This document shows positions 18,218 through 26,397 of a stretch of 64,000 nt of DNA, in pieces (position 1 is the stretch's first letter; each line of letters starts with the position of its first letter). The notes beneath the pieces were generated by a model that ran no database searches, was not told where the DNA came from, and saw only the letters and a program-made list of their open reading frames with translations. Location of the stretch: assembly GCA_029379225.1 (NCBI GenBank), contig JAQYWR010000005.1, positions 152,210 through 216,209 of the forward strand, written 5' to 3'. Source of the stretch: Nostoc sp. S4. GTDB taxonomy: Bacteria; Cyanobacteriota; Cyanobacteriia; Cyanobacteriales; Nostocaceae. Position numbers and translations under genes: made by a program.

Positions 18218-18323
18218 TGTGATGTACTCCTATAAATAGAATCAGTGTTCGTCTCATCGGACTGCACTTACCAATAAACCTCGATCAAAAGATTGTCAGT
18301 ATTCGATCGACCTGCACTAGAAT

Positions 18324-18497
18324 CTACCAAAAGCGCCGGGCATATATTGAATTGTAGGCAGCATGTCGATCGTCTTGGTTGAAGGGGATGGGATTGCCAA
18401 TCTCCTGAGGCATACTCCAAATCGAAACTTCAATGTCGATCGCAGCCAATGCTGCCATCACCGCCTGGTAAAAATCTGCTACCAATCGCGGAACCAG
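18324..18497 (-). pseudogene. DUF5996-family protein, C-terminal fragment
   Basis: A 58-codon minus-strand frame reads LVPRLVADFYQAVMAALAAID, then IEVSIWSMPQEIGNPIPFNQD, DRHAAYNSIYARRFW and a stop. This matches the second half of DUF5996 proteins (VADFY...MAAL...I.VRIWPMP.EI..PIPF..D..HA.YD...RFW). No start or N-terminal half is found upstream; a frame encoding HMSLSAIPPRTLNWFRDW just upstream may be shifted remains. The function of DUF5996 is unknown. Confidence 0.65.
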
Positions 18498-18553
18498 TTC
18501 AATGTTCTGGGGGGAATGGCACTAAGACTCATGTGAAACCTCGTCAGGGCAGG

Positions 18554-18598
18554 GTGTGGGAGGTGTGGGAGGTGTGGGAGGTGTGGGAGGTGTGGGAG
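18554..18598. repeat. Five tandem copies of a 9-bp unit
   Basis: GTGTGGGAG is repeated at 18554, 18563, 18572, 18581 and 18590. Inverted material follows at about 18618-18640 (CCCCCCACACTCCCCACACTC), so the stretch could fold into a GC-rich hairpin. It lies between the DUF5996 relic and the IS5 relic. Confidence 0.9.
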
Positions 18599-18660
18599 GA
18601 TGGAGAAGAAATCTTTCCCCCCACACTCCCCACACTCAAAAAGCCAGTTATATCTAGGCT

Positions 18661-19155
18661 TTGCGATTAACAAGCGTGCCATTCCAGCATGTGCTTTGAT
18701 GGAATTACTGGAGGAACGGCCAGAATTATTAGAAAAAGTTGAAGTCATGTGGGTTGACTCGGGCTATGACGGTAATACAGCAGATTGCAACTAAGTGAGG
18801 TACAAAATCCAGGACTGATTTATCACAGATAAAGAGTTTCTACCTCCTGCCCCCAGCAAGAACTGCCTCCTGCCCCCTGCCTTAAAACCCGTAACTTTGT
18901 ACTTCATGCGAATAGAAAAGTGCTGTAAGTTTGCGCGCTTCGGTATGGCTGATGATTCAAGCTCATGTTGAGGTCATGCGCTGTACTGATAAAAAGTTTG
19001 AGGTTTTACCCAAGCGTTGGGTAGTAGAAAGAACATTTGGCTGGTTCAATCAGTATCATCGTCTAAGTAAGGATTACGAACGTCTTCCTGATATGAGTGA
19101 AGCTGCCATATATGCTGTTATGACTCGTATTATGCTACGTCGTCTAGTCACCTAA
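18661..19155 (+). pseudogene. IS5-family transposase remnant interrupted by a miniature element
   Basis: The left part reads IPACALMELLEERPELLEKV, then EVMWVDSGYDGN with the DDE Asp. The right part (18931-19155) reads [19 protein letters not shown], then [14 protein letters not shown] with the Glu region and ends RIMLRRLVT. Between them sits a 150-bp miniature element (18776-18927). Deleting it with one TA restores GGT AAT AAG TTT GCG CGC, giving GYDGNKFAR, the family sequence. A further one-base shift near 18940 and loss of the N-terminal half make it non-functional regardless. Confidence 0.85.
18776..18927. mobile_element. Miniature inverted-repeat element (MITE), copy B, inside an IS5 transposase
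   Basis: A 152-bp element in the opposite orientation to copy A at 9450-9570. It runs from TACAGCAGATTGCAACTAAG to TAGAAAAGTGCTGTA, with the inner pair GTGAGGTACAAA / CTTTGTACTTCAT. The interior shares AAAGAGTTTCTACCTCCTGC and the CTGCCTCCTGCC block with copy A. Precise removal, leaving one TA, restores the host transposase frame, which fixes both ends and shows TA duplication. It encodes nothing, so it must have been moved by a transposase acting in trans. Confidence 0.9.
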
Positions 19156-19177
19156 AGATTTACTTTATAAATGGTCT

Positions 19178-19558
19178 CTAATTCGGTGACTGAGAAGAAG
19201 CAAATAAATATCGATGGATTTTCCAGTTGCCGTTCTCCTGCTTGAAGATAAACATCTCATTATTTCCTTCAGATGTAGTTTTGTTCTCAGCTAAAACAGT
19301 TGCCGTGCCTGATGATGAGGTGCGAGCATAGGCAAGTTCTCCCATTGCCTCTACCTCATGGATCGTAAACTTGACCTGGAGTTGGATAGTTTGAAAAATT
19401 TGCTTGTAGGTATCAAGAACTGCATCGCGTCCTACTTGAGCAGGTGCAAACTGGGGCATGAATATCGGATCGTTGCTGTAAAGTTCCAACGCCGCATGAG
19501 CATCTGACGCGTTTAAAACCTGCTCATATTGCTGAAGAACTTGTTGAATCTGTTTCAT
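19178..19558 (-). CDS. NTF2-like / SnoaL-like domain protein (SgcJ/EcaC type)
   Basis: A 126-residue single-domain protein: an N-terminal helix (MKQIQQVLQQYEQVLNASDA), then HAALELYSNDPIFMPQ, GRDAVLDTYKQIFQTIQ, and strands ending GNNEMFIFKQENGNWKIHRY. This is the cone-shaped NTF2 fold typical of small stress or secondary-metabolism proteins that bind or isomerise small ligands. I chose the ATG at 19558, preceded by AGGAAAG at a good distance; an upstream in-frame extension to 19669 would run across the divergent promoter. It is divergent from a LysR gene, the classic arrangement of a regulator and its target. Substrate unknown. Confidence 0.82.
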   Translation of the reverse strand: MKQIQQVLQQYEQVLNASDAHAALELYSNDPIFMPQFAPAQVGRDAVLDTYKQIFQTIQLQVKFTIHEVEAMGELAYARTSSSGTATVLAENKTTSEGNNEMFIFKQENGNWKIHRYLFASSQSPN

Positions 19559-19634
19559 AGATACTTTCCTGAATTGAAATTTTTTTATATTGAGCAGTGT
19601 ACATATTCTTATATTTGATGGGTAGTAGGTAAAA

Positions 19635-19653
19635 TTGAGAAGCATTTTCTCAA
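19635..19653. promoter_or_regulatory. Candidate LysR operator
   Basis: The inverted repeat TTGAGAA-N5-TTCTCAA lies 15 bp upstream of the LysR start codon, in the 110-bp gap between the LysR gene and the divergent NTF2-like gene. It contains the T-N11-A core typical of LysR-type binding sites and is the only clear dyad there. Confidence 0.55.
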
Positions 19654-19668
19654 ATATGGAAAGATACA

Positions 19669-20541
19669 ATGGACTTCAATTCAGCTGCTTTGTTTATCAA
19701 GGTGGTTCAGTATGGCAGCTTTTCGGAGGCTGCCCGACGGACAAATACCCCGGTGGCAACCGTGAGTCGATGGATTGCTGAACTGGAAAAAGACCTCGGC
19801 ATTCGACTCTTAGAACGTTCTACACGCCATTTACGAATGACTCTTGCAGGTACTACGTTTTATGAATACGCCGTTCGTGGGTTCGAGGCGTTTGAAACTG
19901 GCTTGTCTATCCTTGAAAATCAGCAGGAGGAATTGACAGGGACACTACGACTCTCTTTGCCACCTGCATTTCTTCCGATGCAACAACTACTACAAGACTT
20001 TCAAGCACGCTATCGCAAGGTTAAACTCGAAATTTTTATTACTGAACGCAAGATCAATTTGATTGAGGATGGTATTGATGTGGCTTTAAGAGTTGGCGAA
20101 CTCAAGGATAATCAGACAATTGCCAGGAAGTTGGGTGAATATAGTCATCAGGTCGTTGCTAGCCCAGATTTTCTCAAAAAATATGGTGAACCTTCCCAAC
20201 CAGAGCAACTTCTCACAATGCCTTGCGCCAGTTGGAACACCCGAACTGATGCCTTAAAATGGTCATTAGGAGATGAGTCAATCCAGATTGCTCCCAGTTT
20301 ACAAGTTAATGATTATCTTCATCTCCTGAAGTTAGTTCTAGCTGGTACGCATTTTACTGAACTGCCCCCTTTCCTAATCAAAGAGCATCTAGCTAGTGGA
20401 CGCTTGAAGACATTACTCGAAGATTATTCCTTACCCACTCAACAAATAAATCTGCTCTATCCATCTTCTAAGCAGCTATCTCGTTTGGTCAGTACTTATA
20501 TTGATTTTTGTACTGAGTGGGTTGATTGCTTATTTCAATAG
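19669..20541 (+). CDS. LysR-family transcriptional regulator
   Basis: A 290-residue protein with an N-terminal winged helix-turn-helix (about 1-60: AALFIKVVQYGSFSEAARRT, ATVSRWIAELEKDLGIRLLE) and a C-terminal effector-binding domain (about 90-285) of the DsdA/AaeR-like subgroup that lacks long inter-domain changes (GTLRLSLPPAFLPMQQLLQDF, DGIDVALRVGEL). It probably senses a small aromatic or electrophilic compound, as many oxidoreductase-linked members do; that is inference. The gene is divergent from the NTF2-like gene and lies 1.5 kb from an NADP oxidoreductase gene, both plausible targets. Confidence 0.93.
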   Translation: MDFNSAALFIKVVQYGSFSEAARRTNTPVATVSRWIAELEKDLGIRLLERSTRHLRMTLAGTTFYEYAVRGFEAFETGLSILENQQEELTGTLRLSLPPAFLPMQQLLQDFQARYRKVKLEIFITERKINLIEDGIDVALRVGELKDNQTIARKLGEYSHQVVASPDFLKKYGEPSQPEQLLTMPCASWNTRTDALKWSLGDESIQIAPSLQVNDYLHLLKLVLAGTHFTELPPFLIKEHLASGRLKTLLEDYSLPTQQINLLYPSSKQLSRLVSTYIDFCTEWVDCLFQ

Positions 20542-20580
20542 TCAGAAACTTTTACTGACAGAATTTACAATAGAACTCTA

Positions 20581-20691
20581 AGTGAAATACCAATTAAAAA
20601 ACCAAAAGGGAAGAAGTTAACTAAAAAATAGAAAAAATATAATCAAGAACTCAATCGATTAAGGATTGTTGTCAAACACGTTAATCGTTAG
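20581..20691 (+). pseudogene. IS5-family transposase C-terminal relic (second, different element)
   Basis: Codons from 20581 read SEIPIKKPKGKKLTKK, stop (TAG at 20629), KKYNQELNRLRIVVKHVNR, stop. The pattern KKPKG..LT...K.YN.EL...R..VEHVNR is the end of the catalytic domain of IS5/IS1031-type transposases. It differs from the IS5 remnant at 18661-19155. Only about 36 codons remain. Confidence 0.7.
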
Positions 20692-20875
20692 TTAAGTTTA
20701 GTAAATCTCATCTACTAAAGGATTGTTTTTATGCGTCCTCAACTAATTTTTCCATGATTTGAAGAATACTTAACACAGCCGATTACTGTTACTAATTTCA
20801 GCAATGCCATCTAGCTACGCCACTTTTATTTAGTACGTATTTACTATAATAATGCGATCGCCCTGTGCCAGTTCT

Positions 20876-20965
20876 GTAATTCCTGAATATTTAAAGCAGT
20901 GTAAAACTGATGGGAGAAATGCAACGATGAAAGTATTTAGGGCTTGGGTGAGAAAGCAAATATAA
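20876..20965 (+). pseudogene. Uma2-family relic, C-terminal 29 codons
   Basis: VIPEYLKQCKTDGRNATMKV followed by FRAWVRKQI and stop aligns without gaps to the end of the intact Uma2 protein at 10354-11001 (IPEYLNQSVTVGRNATLKA, FRAWVQKQI). The rest of the gene is gone. It is a decayed paralogue about 10 kb from its intact relative. Confidence 0.85.
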
Positions 20966-21400
20966 TTTATTCACGCACAGATGCAGCGTGAAAGTCTGTA
21001 GACGCTTCTGCGGCTTCCGGTGTAGACACCCGGAGGGCAGCTTGCCGAAGGTATCAGAACTTTCCAAGATAGAGGCGCAAAGGTAAAGATACTTTTATAC
21101 TTCAGTTTTTAGAATATCAGATTGGCGATCGCACCTTTTTTAATGTGAGTTAGATAGATCCTGAACAACTCTGCTTCCATTCCTCTTACCGAAACGGGGA
21201 AAGGCTTAAATAACCTTATTCTTTGGTACCAATTTAGAGATTTTTGTTATCTTGACGGTTATAATATCTGCTGGCTTATTCTTAACCTGAGTACTCCTAA
21301 GTTTTTTAGACTGCCTGAGGTGGTTATAAATGCTTTACCAACCAGTCAATATTAGCCGTAGTAGTTTGGTTTTAAATACTAACTTTCTTCTAAAAGACGA
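20966..21400. other. Gene-free stretch upstream of the PotD gene
   Basis: Contains a GC-rich dispersed repeat at about 20995-21055 (CTTCTGCGGCTTCCGGTGTA, then GGCAGCTTGCCGAAGG), a HIP1 site near 21126, and then AT-rich sequence that should hold the promoter of the pot genes. No coding signal is seen. Confidence 0.55.
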
Positions 21401-22486
21401 ATGACTAAAAGACGACAATTTTTAAAACAAGTAGCAGCACTTTCTAGCTTGTCATTAACAAGTTGTGGTTGGAGACTAGCCCAAGTACGTGCTAATTCTA
21501 CTACTTCCGATCGCACTGACCAACTTTATATCTATACTTGGACACAATATACTGACAAAGAATTACTAAAAACTTTCAGCACTCAAACTGGTATGAAAGT
21601 GCTGGCGGATGTATATGATTCTAACGATGTAATGCTAGCTAAGTTGCAAGCTGGAGGTGGTGGCGCCTATAGCATTATCTACCCATCTGATTATATGGTA
21701 CAGAAGATGGTAGACAAAGGTTTATTAATAGAAATAAATCACGATCGGCTAATTGGGCTAGAAAATTTATTTCCCCGCTTTTCTAATCCTATTTATGACC
21801 CGAATAACCGTTACAGTATACCTTTTAATTGGGGTACAACAGGTTTTATCTATAACTCTGAAAAAATCAAAGAACCACCAGAAGATTGGGATTATCTTTG
21901 GCAAAACCAAGACAAACTTAATAAACGAATGACTCTGCTTAATGATGTGCGAGAGGTGATAGGTGCAGTATTGCGGATGCTAGGTTATTCTTATAACTCC
22001 AAAAATGAATTAGAAATTAAACAAGCTTATGATAAATTGAAGGTGCTAAAACCTGCGATCGCTGCTTTTGATACAGATGCTTGGCAAAATCAGATTCTTG
22101 GAGGAGATTTGCTCTTAGCAATGTGTTATTCAGCAGATGCAGTGAAAATCTCTCAAGAAAATCCCAAACTCAAATATGTGATTCCTCGTAGTGGTTCTTC
22201 ATTATGGACAGACACTATTGTAATTTCTAAAACAGCCCCAAATTTAGCTGGAGCCTATGCTTGGATTAATATGATTTTGCAACCAGAAGTAGCAGGTCAA
22301 ATCAGTCAACGTCTAAATATTGCTACGCCTAATAGCGCTGGATTTGAGCAATTACCGAAAAGAATACAGAACAATCCTAATTTGTTTCCTCCAGAATCAC
22401 TTTTAGCAAATTGCGAACGGATTAGTCCTGTAGGTGAATTTGAAGAAGTTTATGACCGCTATTGGACTCAATTAACTAGCAGTTAA
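21401..22486 (+). CDS. potD: Spermidine/putrescine-type ABC transporter substrate-binding lipoprotein
   Basis: A 361-residue PotD-family binding protein. The N-terminus MTKRRQFLKQVAALSS is twin-Arg-like and runs into a lipobox (SLTSC, Cys22). The mature part has LYIYTWTQYTDKELLKTFS, DVYDSNDVMLAKLQAGGGGAY, YSIIYPSDYMV and the aromatic ligand region PFNWGTTGFIYNS. It should capture polyamines or related cations outside the inner membrane for the permease encoded 19 bp downstream. No PotC or PotA is adjacent; a PotA-type ATPase is at 46989-48119. Confidence 0.92.
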   Translation: MTKRRQFLKQVAALSSLSLTSCGWRLAQVRANSTTSDRTDQLYIYTWTQYTDKELLKTFSTQTGMKVLADVYDSNDVMLAKLQAGGGGAYSIIYPSDYMVQKMVDKGLLIEINHDRLIGLENLFPRFSNPIYDPNNRYSIPFNWGTTGFIYNSEKIKEPPEDWDYLWQNQDKLNKRMTLLNDVREVIGAVLRMLGYSYNSKNELEIKQAYDKLKVLKPAIAAFDTDAWQNQILGGDLLLAMCYSADAVKISQENPKLKYVIPRSGSSLWTDTIVISKTAPNLAGAYAWINMILQPEVAGQISQRLNIATPNSAGFEQLPKRIQNNPNLFPPESLLANCERISPVGEFEEVYDRYWTQLTSS

Positions 22487-22505
22487 ATAGATTTAGGAGT
22501 TAGGA

Positions 22506-23402
22506 ATGATTAATATTGAAAAAAGTGATATTCCTGAAAGAGAAGTACTGCATCCTCGGCGAGGAAATTGGCTGCAACCTTTAGTATTACTTGCACCATC
22601 TGGAATTTGGTTATTACTTTTGCTGGTGTTGCCAAGTTTAATAATTTTCGAGTTAAGTTTGGTTGCAAATATTCGACCGGGAGATGTGGTTAATCCCAAT
22701 GGACTCCAAAATTATATCCGTATATTCGATCCTCTTTACTTACAAGTAATCGTGCGATCGCTATTTTTAGCATTTGGCACTACAATCATTTGTTTAGTTT
22801 TAGGCTTTCCTGTGGCCTATTGGATTGCTGTAGTTGCACCGAAGCGATGGCAAAATTTGTTGGTATTAAGCTTTGTTTTACCTTTGTGGACTTCTTCGTT
22901 ACTACGTTCTTATGCTTGGATTACAATTCTTCGTCCTAGTGGTTTATTAAATAGTTTGTTAACCTATTTTGGCTTGCCTATTTTAGAATTACTTAATACA
23001 ACTGTGGCTGTATTAATTGGTATGAGTTACAGCTTGTTACCCTATATGGTTTTAATTTTATACGCTTCTCTAGAAAAGCTAGATAAGCGTTTACTAGAAG
23101 CAGCAGCAGATTTAGGTGCAAATCCGATGGAAGCTTTTTTGCAAGTAACTATACCCCAAATTTTTCCTGGGATTGCAGCTGGTTCGATGCTTGTATTTAT
23201 CACAGGTTTAGGGGATTTTATTGACCCAGAATTACTTGGAGGTGCTTCTAGTATGACAGCAGCGCGATTAGTTTATAACCAATTTCTGGGAGCAACTCAA
23301 AATTGGGGTTTTGGTTCAGCTTTGAGTATGACGTTAATTTTAATTGTGACTATTGCGATCGCTCTTTTAATTAAGTTTGGTGAAGCTACACCCAAACGCT
23401 AA
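22506..23402 (+). CDS. potB: Polyamine ABC transporter permease
   Basis: A 298-residue inner-membrane permease with about six hydrophobic helices, the first at about 23-45 (LVLLAPSGIWLLLLLVLPSL). The EAA loop that docks the ATPase is clear (LEAAADLGANPMEAFLQVTI, P). It ends with the helix MTLILIVTIAIALLIKFG. It starts 19 bp after potD, with TTAGGAGTTAGGA as ribosome site, so the two form an operon. No second permease (PotC) follows; a Uma2 gene comes next. The partner permease must be elsewhere, or this one acts as a homodimer. Confidence 0.92.
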   Translation: MINIEKSDIPEREVLHPRRGNWLQPLVLLAPSGIWLLLLLVLPSLIIFELSLVANIRPGDVVNPNGLQNYIRIFDPLYLQVIVRSLFLAFGTTIICLVLGFPVAYWIAVVAPKRWQNLLVLSFVLPLWTSSLLRSYAWITILRPSGLLNSLLTYFGLPILELLNTTVAVLIGMSYSLLPYMVLILYASLEKLDKRLLEAAADLGANPMEAFLQVTIPQIFPGIAAGSMLVFITGLGDFIDPELLGGASSMTAARLVYNQFLGATQNWGFGSALSMTLILIVTIAIALLIKFGEATPKR

Positions 23403-23456
23403 ACCTTTCACAACTCACTTATAATAAATGCGTCGAACACCACCAAGACAAAGGTT

Positions 23457-24164
23457 ATGCTTTCACCCGATCTCAAAAATGCGTTACCAACTACTGATGA
23501 ACTTGCCTGCTCAGATGATACACCAGTGGATAATGAAGACCAAAACTTTTTGCCTAACATTTTACTTTTCTTGCTCAACTCGATTTGGACAAATCGCATG
23601 GATTGGTACTTTGGAGTAGATATGGCAGTTTATCACACTACCGGAGTAAATTCTAGAGTTCCTGTAGTACCTGATGCTTTTTTGAGTCTGGGAGTAGAAC
23701 GGAAAAAAGGTGGTAAATCACGTAAAAGTTATGCAGTTTGGGAAGAAAATGGAATAATTCCAATACTCACATTGGAAATGGTATCACAGACCCCAGGAGG
23801 TGAATACGAAGAAAAGCTAGATATATATAAAAAACTCGGTGTGTTGTACTACTTAATTTATAACCCTGAGTTTTGGCGGCGCGACCAACATCAACCGTTT
23901 GAAGTGTATAAATTTATCAATGGAAGTTATCAAATACAAATAGGAGAACCTTATTTCATGCCAGAAATTGGCTTAGGTATTGGGTGGCGCCAAGCTGTAA
24001 TCGGGGGAATACAACAGGAGTTTTTATGTTGGTATGATGAACGAGAAAATTGCTATTTGACAGACGCAGAACAAGTACAACAAGAACGACAAAAGGCTGA
24101 ACAGTTAGCCCAGTATTTACGTTCTCTAGGTATAGATCCAAATAATCTTCCTCCTAAAAAATAA
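23457..24164 (+). CDS. Uma2-family (DUF820) putative endonuclease
   Basis: A 235-residue Uma2 protein of the cyanobacterial subgroup with a short C-terminal coiled tail (AEQVQQERQKAEQLAQYLRS, LGIDPNNLPP). Core features: VPVVPDAFLSLGVERKKGG, LEMVSQTPGGEYEEKLDIYK and LGVLYYLIYNPEF, which hold the Asp, Glu and Lys expected of the restriction-like fold. It begins 54 bp after potB, with AAGG close before the ATG, but is probably unrelated to polyamine transport. It is divergent from the Uma2 at 10354 and belongs to another branch. Confidence 0.88.
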   Translation: MLSPDLKNALPTTDELACSDDTPVDNEDQNFLPNILLFLLNSIWTNRMDWYFGVDMAVYHTTGVNSRVPVVPDAFLSLGVERKKGGKSRKSYAVWEENGIIPILTLEMVSQTPGGEYEEKLDIYKKLGVLYYLIYNPEFWRRDQHQPFEVYKFINGSYQIQIGEPYFMPEIGLGIGWRQAVIGGIQQEFLCWYDERENCYLTDAEQVQQERQKAEQLAQYLRSLGIDPNNLPPKK

Positions 24165-24645
24165 AAAGAAAATTCGCGAACAATAAATTCAGTTTTTCTT
24201 AAATTATTATTTTGTTCTTTTTACTTGTACTTTTTACCTTATTTAGTAGTTAAGGTAAATATTAATGATACTGATTTCCAGTGAAGTGAGGTACGAAACT
24301 AATGTTTTTTAACGCAGAGGAACGCAGAGTCAAGCGCAAAGGTACGCACAGAGAAGTTGCCATAGCGAAGCGTTAGCGAGTCTTCGAGCGTCGGAGGGTT
24401 TCCCTCCAAGCAAACTTCGGTGGGTTTGCCCAATTTTATTAGCAATATATATGTAAACATAGCTGAAATATAAAGTAAAACAATTTTGAATTTTAGATTT
24501 GTTATTTAAGATTGTTTAAAAGCGATTAGAAATCACAAAGCAGTTGCTACAAAGCAGAAAAGCTCACGAAGTTATGATGAGCAAACAAAACTTCGGAGCG
24601 GTGTCATGTTTTCCAATTGTCTGATGGAAGATTGGAACTATATTG
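24165..24645. other. Gene-free gap with dispersed repeats
   Basis: Around 24284-24300 a lone GTGAGGTACGAAAC resembles one end of the miniature element at 18776. A repeat at about 24305-24430 follows (AACGCAGAGGAACGCAGAG, then GTCGGAGGGTTTCCCTCC and AAACTTCGGTGGGTTTGCCC). The rest is AT-rich. No gene is seen. Confidence 0.5.
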
Positions 24646-25572
24646 TCAGGGTTGTTTATGATTTTTGTAGTTGATAACAGCTGCCCTGAGATTGCCTTGG
24701 TGTTCGCAAAGAAGGCGATCGCCCTCGTCTTTTTCTAAACCAGTCCAGTGCATTAATAAAGCTAGTTTTACCCATTTACCACTACGTTCCAATAAAAAAC
24801 TAGCAGCTTCTCGACTTAAACCTGTGAGGTCTTGCAAAATTCGCAAAGCGCGATCGCGTAACTTTTGATTTGTTACCGCCACATCCACCATGCGATTGCC
24901 GTAAACTTTGCCCAGCTTGACCATTACCCCACTAGAAAGGATATTTAAAGCTAATTTTGTGGCTGTAGCAGCTTTCAGGCGAGTTGAACCAGCGATGATT
25001 TCTGGCCCTGTCAATAGGCGAATGTCAACATCAACATCAAAGCTAACTTGTTCGGTTGGAACACAGGCAATAAAAATAGTAACGGCTCCGCGCTGACGAG
25101 CTGCATTCAAGGCACCGTGGACATACGGTGTTGTTCCACCAGCAGTGATGCCAACTACTACATCTAGCTGTGTGATGTGTCGCCCTGCGATCGCAGTTTC
25201 ACCATCTTCGATGCTGTCTTCTAAATCCTCAGAACTGCGTACCAGCGCCCCAGCACCACCAGCGATAATTCCCTGTACCAACTCTGGGGGCGTACAAAAA
25301 GTAGGGGGACACTCAGCAGCATCTAATACCCCTAACCTACCACTAGTACCCGCACCAACATAAAATAAGCGTCCTCCATGGTGCAAACGCTCTGAGGTGC
25401 GTTCAATTGCTTGTGCCAACTGAACTTTTGCTGCCGCGACTGCGACGACTGCCTTTTGGTCTTCGTTATTAAATAGCTCCACCAACTCCAGAGAACTCAA
25501 CTGGTCTAAGTTGAGACTGTTAGGATTTACTAACTCGGTTAAAAGATGCCCGCGTTCTTGTAGGTTTGTCAT
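24646..25572 (-). CDS. murQ: N-acetylmuramic acid 6-phosphate etherase
   Basis: A 308-residue MurQ, which cleaves the lactyl ether of MurNAc-6-phosphate to give GlcNAc-6-phosphate and lactate in cell-wall recycling. It has the SIS fold (GGRLFYVGAGTSGRLGVLDA, ECPPTF, VVVGITAGGTTPYVHGAL) and the MurQ signature TGPEIIAGSTRLKAATATK, with a C-terminal helical segment ending INYKNHKQP. I prefer the ATG at 25572 (MTNLQERGHLLTE); the ATG seven codons upstream lies in repeat DNA (ACAACAAATGACAA) and would add only repeat-encoded residues. No other cell-wall recycling gene is adjacent. Confidence 0.95.
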   Translation of the reverse strand: MTNLQERGHLLTELVNPNSLNLDQLSSLELVELFNNEDQKAVVAVAAAKVQLAQAIERTSERLHHGGRLFYVGAGTSGRLGVLDAAECPPTFCTPPELVQGIIAGGAGALVRSSEDLEDSIEDGETAIAGRHITQLDVVVGITAGGTTPYVHGALNAARQRGAVTIFIACVPTEQVSFDVDVDIRLLTGPEIIAGSTRLKAATATKLALNILSSGVMVKLGKVYGNRMVDVAVTNQKLRDRALRILQDLTGLSREAASFLLERSGKWVKLALLMHWTGLEKDEGDRLLCEHQGNLRAAVINYKNHKQP

Positions 25573-25680
25573 TTGTTGTTTGTCAATTGTCATTTGTTGT
25601 TTGTCAATTGTTAGTTGTCAGTTGTCATTTGTCCTTCGTCTAAAACTCATTACCAATGACTAATGACCAATGACCAATGA
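25573..25680. repeat. Short direct repeats upstream of murQ
   Basis: TTGTCATTTG, TTGTTTGTCAATTG and TCATTTGTTGTTTGTCAATT recur two or three times, followed by ACTAATGACCAATGACCAATGAC. This is the TGACAAATGAC-type low-complexity repeat common in Nostoc gaps. It reaches the murQ start and makes that start ambiguous. Confidence 0.8.
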
Positions 25681-25684
25681 CTAA

Positions 25685-26119
25685 TTACAATAATCCTTCG
25701 AGTTGGCGACGAATTTTGTCTAGTTCAGAATCAGAGAAATCTGGTTCTTCTGGTGGCTGTTGCTTGGGACGGGAGGTATCTTCAACAGTATCCTGTTTCT
25801 CGGCATCTGGTTGCCAGTCGGTTTGTTCAACGTTAACTTCTGGGGGAGTGACAACTGAGTTGCTGTTTTCTGAAATGATTTCCCAGTCATATCCAGCACT
25901 TTCACAAAATTCTTTGATTTCCTCAGCATCGATCGCCTCTGGTGTAGGTGTGGCGAAATCTTGAGCTTCCAGCATCAAAGCATAACGCGTGGCGTCGTCT
26001 TCTGACTCAAACATCAAAATTGTATTGCGTAGCTTGCCGCCGTAGGCATCGCCTCTGAGAACCGTGTGAATCCCTTCGTTTTCTGTTCCAGCGTTAAACA
26101 TTAACACAAAAACACGCAT
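25685..26119 (-). CDS. DUF3110-domain protein
   Basis: A 144-residue cyanobacterial protein. Residues 1-85 form the DUF3110 domain (MRVFVLMFNAGTENEGIHT, YALMLEAQDFATPTPEAID, EIKEFCESAGYDWEII). The rest is an acidic, Pro/Gln-rich linker ending in a short helix (DFSDSELDKIRRQLEGLL). DUF3110 occurs in nearly all cyanobacteria; its function is not known. It lies upstream of murQ on the same strand with a repeat-filled gap, so co-transcription is uncertain. Confidence 0.88.
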   Translation of the reverse strand: MRVFVLMFNAGTENEGIHTVLRGDAYGGKLRNTILMFESEDDATRYALMLEAQDFATPTPEAIDAEEIKEFCESAGYDWEIISENSNSVVTPPEVNVEQTDWQPDAEKQDTVEDTSRPKQQPPEEPDFSDSELDKIRRQLEGLL

Positions 26120-26397
26120 AAATGTAGTTATCTATTATTTTCAGGTCTAGATCTATTTATATTAAAGTTTTAGGCTATCCCTTAAGGAAAGTCACACTCA
26201 CAATTTTCACTTTATTCAGATTTTCCTGAAAGCGCCAACATCATTGAGCATAAGTATTGGGTTGAGCAAATGCCGTAACTTAACCCATGAGTTCTTGAGT
26301 TTAGTTAACGTATCCTGGAAATGGCATAGTCAATTCAATGTGCCAGTTAATGCTTGTGTGTGCCAGCTATATCCGGCAATTAATACAGTGAAAGCAA

